From contig CALBEF010000100.1 of NCBI GenBank assembly GCA_937927775.1, forward strand, positions 1 through 51,196: DNA of 51,196 bases. The letters are read 5' to 3'. The translations under genes and the position numbers were made by a program. Of this stretch, positions 48,289-51,196 are shown piece by piece. This DNA is from an uncultured Anaerolineae bacterium (GTDB lineage: Bacteria; Chloroflexota; Anaerolineae; J036; Brachytrichaceae). How positions within the stretch are numbered: the first letter of the stretch is position 1; each line of letters starts with the position of its first letter. Below the pieces are notes generated by a model, which was not told where the DNA came from, did no database searches, and saw nothing but the letters and a program-made list of their open reading frames with translations.

Positions 48289-48984
48289 TCAGACGCCGGC
48301 ATCGACGCGAATGCCGGGGCCCATGGTCGACGTCACGGTCACGCGGCGCAGATAGTTGCCCTTGGCGCCGGAAGGCTTGGCTTTCTTCACAGCGTCGAGA
48401 AACGCATTCAGGTTTTCAACGAGGCTCTGGTTGGGGAAGCTGGCCTTGCCAACCGGCACGTGCAGATTGCCCGTCTTGTCGAGGCGGAATTCCACGCGAC
48501 CGGCGCGCGCTTCCCTGATCACGCGCGGGATGTCTCCCGCAGGAGCGACTGTGCCGGCCTTTGGGTTCGGCATCAGACCGCGCGGGCCAAGCACCTTGCC
48601 CAGCCGGCCAACCCGGCCCATCATATCGGGCGTGGCGATGGCAACATCAAAATCCGTCCAGCCATCCTGGATCTTCTTGATCCACTCGTCCGTGTCGGCC
48701 ACGTAGTCTGCGCCGGCTTCCTGAGCCAGACGGGCGCCTTCGCCCTGCGCAAACACGAGGATGCGCACTGTCTTGCCCAGTCCGTTTGGCAACACAACCA
48801 CGCCGCGAACCTGCTGATCTGCCTGTCGCGGGTCAACGCCCAGGCGCACATGACACTCCACCGTCGCGTCGAACTTGGCGAAGTTGGTTTCCTTCACCAG
48901 CGCAATGGCCTCATCGACCGAATAGTTCTTCAGTCGGTCCACTTTGGCCGCCGCCGCCTTGTACTTTTTTCCGTCTTTGGACAT
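48289..48984 (-). CDS. rplA: 50S ribosomal protein L1
   Basis: This 231-residue protein forms the mobile L1 stalk near the ribosomal E site. It has the conserved opening [25 protein letters not shown], and [44 protein letters not shown]. It ends [32 protein letters not shown] precedes the ATG at the expected distance. The gene is complete and of usual length. Confidence 0.98.
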   Translation of the reverse strand: MSKDGKKYKAAAAKVDRLKNYSVDEAIALVKETNFAKFDATVECHVRLGVDPRQADQQVRGVVVLPNGLGKTVRILVFAQGEGARLAQEAGADYVADTDEWIKKIQDGWTDFDVAIATPDMMGRVGRLGKVLGPRGLMPNPKAGTVAPAGDIPRVIREARAGRVEFRLDKTGNLHVPVGKASFPNQSLVENLNAFLDAVKKAKPSGAKGNYLRRVTVTSTMGPGIRVDAGV

Positions 48985-49028
48985 GTTGCTCCTTGTGGTC
49001 TTAGCGAGAGTTCACTCTCCCACATCTC

Positions 49029-49103
49029 GGTTTGCGATTTTGGATTTCTGACTGGGAATTGGCGCGCGCCGCTGCCACGGCAGCAATCCAAAATCGAAGA
49101 TCG
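49029..49103. repeat. Heptamer inverted repeat (GGATTTT family) between rplK and rplA
   Basis: GCGATTTTGGATTTCTG on the left is mirrored by AATCCAAAATCGAAG and AATCCGAAATC on the right, around a GC-rich spacer. It sits inside the ribosomal-protein operon. Confidence 0.8.
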
Positions 49104-49529
49104 TCAATCCGAAATCTCGACGCCCATGCTGCGCGCGGTGCCCATCACCTGCTTCATGGCGCCTTCGATATCGATCGCGTTCAGGTCGCGCATTTTCTGC
49201 TCGGCGATCTCGCGCACCTGGGCTTTGGTGATCCTGCCCACTTTGTTGCGATTGGGGACGCCGGAACCCTTTTCAACGCCGGCCGCCTTGCGGATCAACT
49301 GCGCCGTCGGCGGTGTGCGCAACACAAACGTGAACGAGTTGTCGCTGAACACGGTGATCTCGGCAGGGATGATGTTGCCGACCATGTTTGCGGTTCGCGC
49401 GTTGTACTCTTTGCAGAACGCCATCAGGTTGATGCCGTGCGGGGCCAATGACGGGCCGATGGGCGGCGTCGGACTGGCTTTGCCGGCTTCAATCTGGATG
49501 CGAACCTGTGCTTTGACTTTCTTTGCCAT
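49104..49529 (-). CDS. rplK: 50S ribosomal protein L11
   Basis: This 141-residue protein binds the GTPase-associated centre of 23S rRNA. It has [41 protein letters not shown], the [19 protein letters not shown] block and the carboxy-terminal rRNA-binding domain ([32 protein letters not shown]). GAGG lies eight bases before the ATG, at the edge of a heptamer block. Length and motifs are standard. Confidence 0.98.
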   Translation of the reverse strand: MAKKVKAQVRIQIEAGKASPTPPIGPSLAPHGINLMAFCKEYNARTANMVGNIIPAEITVFSDNSFTFVLRTPPTAQLIRKAAGVEKGSGVPNRNKVGRITKAQVREIAEQKMRDLNAIDIEGAMKQVMGTARSMGVEISD

Positions 49530-49531
49530 TG

Positions 49532-49640
49532 TCAGACCTCAGTTGTCAGGAGTCAGTTGTCAGGAATCAGTAAGCCGCGCTTGTCAACTCGAGTCTGACG
49601 ACCAGTATCTGGCTACTGGCTACTGACTACTGGCTACTCG
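49532..49640. repeat. Heptamer block (GTCAGGA / TACTGGC) between nusG and rplK
   Basis: CAGTTGTCAGGAGTCAGTTG units on the left face GGCTACTGGCTACTGACTAC units on the right. The block fills the gap, with the rplK ribosome-binding site at its left edge. Confidence 0.8.
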
Positions 49641-49645
49641 AAAAA

Positions 49646-50413
49646 TCACATTCTCTCCACCTGGAGGAAATCCAACTCGACCGGCGTCTCGCGCCCGAAG
49701 AAAGACACGAGCACAGTGACTTTGGCGCGCTCGGTGTCGATCTTGTCGACCAGGCCCATGAAATCGGCGAACGGGCCGTCGGTGATGCGCACTTTCTGGC
49801 CGGCGCGGAAGCTGACCCGCAGTTTGGGCGCTTCGGCCTCCATGCGGCGCATGATCTGATTGACTTCCTGCTCGGTCAGCGCCGTCGGCTTGTTGCCCAT
49901 GCCGACGAAACGCGTCACACCCGGCGTTGCGCGAACCACATTCAGCGCCCGCTCGTTCAACTTCATCTTCACCAGGATGTAGCCGGGGAAGACCCGCTTC
50001 TCGACCGTGCGGCGCTTGCCGTCGCGCACTTCCATCTCTTCCTCGGTTGGAACGACAACCTGCAGAATCTCGTTCTGCATGCCCATCGACTCAACCCGCT
50101 GCTCCAGGTTGTGCTTGACCTTGTTTTCGTAGCCGGAGTAACAATTCACAACGTACCACTGGGGAGCGTCTGCATCATCTTCAGACTGCGGCTCCGTGGC
50201 GCTGTCACTGGAATTGTCAGCGTCACCTTCGTGGTCGTTGTCTGCGCCGGCCTCGCCGGCAATCGGGTCAACAGCGCCGATGAGCGGGCCTTTCACAGGC
50301 TCATTGCCGATATATTCAATGCCGGAACGGGTCTGGCCAACTGTCTCCCCGGCTTCTTCCAGGTCGGGGGTTTCGAACTCATCTTGTTCAGACCCCAGCC
50401 TATTTTCGATCAC
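49646..50413 (-). CDS. nusG: Transcription elongation/antitermination factor NusG with acidic leader
   Basis: This 255-residue protein has the NGN domain from about residue 86 (WYVVNCYSGYENKVKHNLEQRVESM ... FPGYILVKMKLNERALNVVRATPGVTRFVG) and the KOW domain at the end (FRAGQKVRITDGPFADFMGLVDKID). It binds RNA polymerase and promotes processive transcription. It has an unusually long, acidic and probably disordered leader of about 84 residues (NDHEGDADNSSDSATEPQSEDDADAP); ordinary NusG is ~180 residues. The GTG start has GGAG upstream. It is preceded by secE in the usual order. Confidence 0.95.
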   Translation of the reverse strand: MIENRLGSEQDEFETPDLEEAGETVGQTRSGIEYIGNEPVKGPLIGAVDPIAGEAGADNDHEGDADNSSDSATEPQSEDDADAPQWYVVNCYSGYENKVKHNLEQRVESMGMQNEILQVVVPTEEEMEVRDGKRRTVEKRVFPGYILVKMKLNERALNVVRATPGVTRFVGMGNKPTALTEQEVNQIMRRMEAEAPKLRVSFRAGQKVRITDGPFADFMGLVDKIDTERAKVTVLVSFFGRETPVELDFLQVERM

Positions 50414-50440
50414 GACATGGTCTCCTGCGCCGGCGCAACC

Positions 50441-50761
50441 CTAGCGATCGCGACTGGCGAATAGAACAATCGCGGCGACCGCCAGCACAATGACGACAGC
50501 GACTGCCACGGCGACCAGGCTCGGCTCCGGGCTGAGAATGCCGAAGAACATTTGCTCGAAGCCAAAGTCAAACAGGCCAAGAACCAGCGACATGGCAAAT
50601 GTCACGGCCAGCACGACAAGCGTGAGGTTGCGCACCTGCGGTCGAGTGGGCCACTTGACTTTGTTCAGCTCGGCCCACGTGTCGATCAGGTATTCGCGAA
50701 CAGGAGCGAGCCACACAGCCAGGCGTGACGGCTTTTTCTCGGCGATTTGTTGATTTGACAT
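50441..50761 (-). CDS. secE: Preprotein translocase subunit SecE
   Basis: This small (106-residue) membrane protein of the Sec translocon has the conserved amphipathic helix REYLIDTWAELNKVKWPTRPQV and the membrane span RNLTLVVLAVTFAMSLVLGLFDFGFEQMF. A second hydrophobic segment (SLVAVAVAVVIVLAVAAIVLFA) follows, which standard single-span SecE lacks. The ATG (MSNQQ) is chosen because SecE is conserved from just after it. No clear Shine-Dalgarno sequence is seen. It lies between tRNA-Trp and nusG. Confidence 0.93.
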   Translation of the reverse strand: MSNQQIAEKKPSRLAVWLAPVREYLIDTWAELNKVKWPTRPQVRNLTLVVLAVTFAMSLVLGLFDFGFEQMFFGILSPEPSLVAVAVAVVIVLAVAAIVLFASRDR

Positions 50762-50834
50762 AGCGCTTACACCGCAACAGGGGCGCAATGATGCGGCACA
50801 TTGCCGATTGCGCCCCTACACTGTCTTATGAAGG

Positions 50835-50907
50835 CAGGGCAGGCAGGACTCGAACCCACAACCTACCGTTTTGGAGACGGTGGCTCTACCTATTGAGCTA
50901 CTGCCCT
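50835..50907 (-). tRNA. tRNA-Trp (anticodon CCA)
   Basis: The minus strand folds as a complete cloverleaf. The acceptor is AGGGCAG/CTGCCCT (7 perfect pairs), followed by TA, D arm GCTC/GAGC, and anticodon stem ACCGT/ACGGT around loop CTCCAAA (anticodon CCA). The variable loop is AGGTT and the T arm GTGGG/CCTGC with loop TTCGAGT. CCA is not encoded. The gene sits in its frequent place between tuf and secE. Confidence 0.97.
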
Positions 50908-50910
50908 GTG

Positions 50911-50998
50911 ACAATTTTGGATTTTAGATTTGAGATTGCCGATTTGGCAATGGCAGACCGCGCAACCCAAAATCACAAATCCAAAATCGGAAATCCAG
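50911..50998. repeat. Heptamer inverted repeat (GGATTTT family) between tuf and tRNA-Trp
   Basis: ATTTTGGATTTTAGATTTG units on the left are mirrored by CAAATCCAAAATCGGAAATCC on the right. The block fills the gap. Confidence 0.85.
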
Positions 50999-51000
50999 AC

Positions 51001-51196
51001 TTACTCCTGCACCTTCGTGATGGTGCCGGCTCCCACCGTCAGGCCGCCTTCCCGGATCGCAAACCGCGACCCGTTCTCCAGCGCCACCGGCGTGATCAGC
51101 TTCACCCGCATCGTCACGTTGTCCCCCGGCATCACCATCTCCACCCCTTCCGGCAGCCGGATCTCTCCCGTCACGTCCATCGTCCGAATGTAGAAC
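51001..51196 (-). CDS. tuf: Elongation factor Tu (carboxy-terminal part; runs off the window)
   Basis: The last 64 residues of EF-Tu are present, for example [36 protein letters not shown] and [23 protein letters not shown] before the stop at 51001-51003. This is domain 3, which contacts aminoacyl-tRNA. The gene continues beyond the right edge. It precedes tRNA-Trp and secE, the normal order, but the rpmG gene often found here is absent between tuf and secE. Confidence 0.97.
   Translation of the reverse strand, partial: FYIRTMDVTGEIRLPEGVEMVMPGDNVTMRVKLITPVALENGSRFAIREGGLTVGAGTITKVQE

Overview
The window is GC-rich bacterial chromosome and most resembles Chloroflexota (Anaerolineae-like). 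The basis is a group 3d-type [NiFe] hydrogenase inside a HydABC-like operon, an archaeal-type S-adenosylmethionine synthetase behind a SAM-I riboswitch, a ChlI/ChlD-type chelatase, several secreted or membrane proteins of types common in that phylum, and abundant heptameric intergenic repeats. The phylum is inferred from gene content; there is no 16S rRNA in the window.

Layout. 1-1330: a metallopeptidase-like gene fragment followed by an IS4-family element. 1483-14249 (minus strand): a large hydrogenase locus. Read in transcription order it encodes a DRTGG protein, a CBS-GHKL protein, a second DRTGG protein and a PHP protein. A promoter overlapped by a near-perfect Rex operator follows, then NuoE-like, GHKL ATPase, thioredoxin-like ferredoxin, HydB-like NuoF, HoxE, HoxF, HoxU/NuoG, HoxY and HoxH. 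14317-24851 (mostly plus): DinG-type helicase-exonuclease, glgC, methylmalonyl-CoA epimerase, an ECF sigma factor with a one-helix partner (minus), a glycosyltransferase, a secreted C39/golvesin/PA14 protein and a DUF4190 protein. 24920-28132 (minus): aminotransferase, phosphoribosyltransferase and the riboswitch-controlled SAM synthetase. 28562-31737 (plus): a chelatase locus with a textbook -1 frameshift signal joining the AAA+ and VWA halves, a glutaredoxin-like protein and a DUF4230 protein. 31868-46873: a DUF2142-like membrane protein, a methyltransferase, a giant alpha-2-macroglobulin-like lipoprotein, family-5 uracil-DNA glycosylase, a tandem ECF-type ABC ATPase, a cytoplasmic FtsK-like motor, a CrtI-like desaturase and a FemAB-like transferase. 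47019-51196 (minus): tuf (partial), tRNA-Trp, secE, nusG, rplK, rplA, rplJ and rplL.

How it fits together. The hydrogenase operon carries two NuoE/NuoF-type electron-input modules beside one NuoG-like relay and one [NiFe] core. That suggests H2 metabolism coupled to NAD(H) and possibly ferredoxin, with transcription sensing NADH/NAD+ through Rex.

A second theme is a family of 7-bp tandem repeats (units such as GGATTTT, ATTGACG, TTCTGTG, AGTAGTC, GCGTATT). They are often arranged as an arm followed by its reverse complement. They fill most of the larger gaps inside operons, abut start codons that lack Shine-Dalgarno sequences, and in two places are translated as part of proteins.
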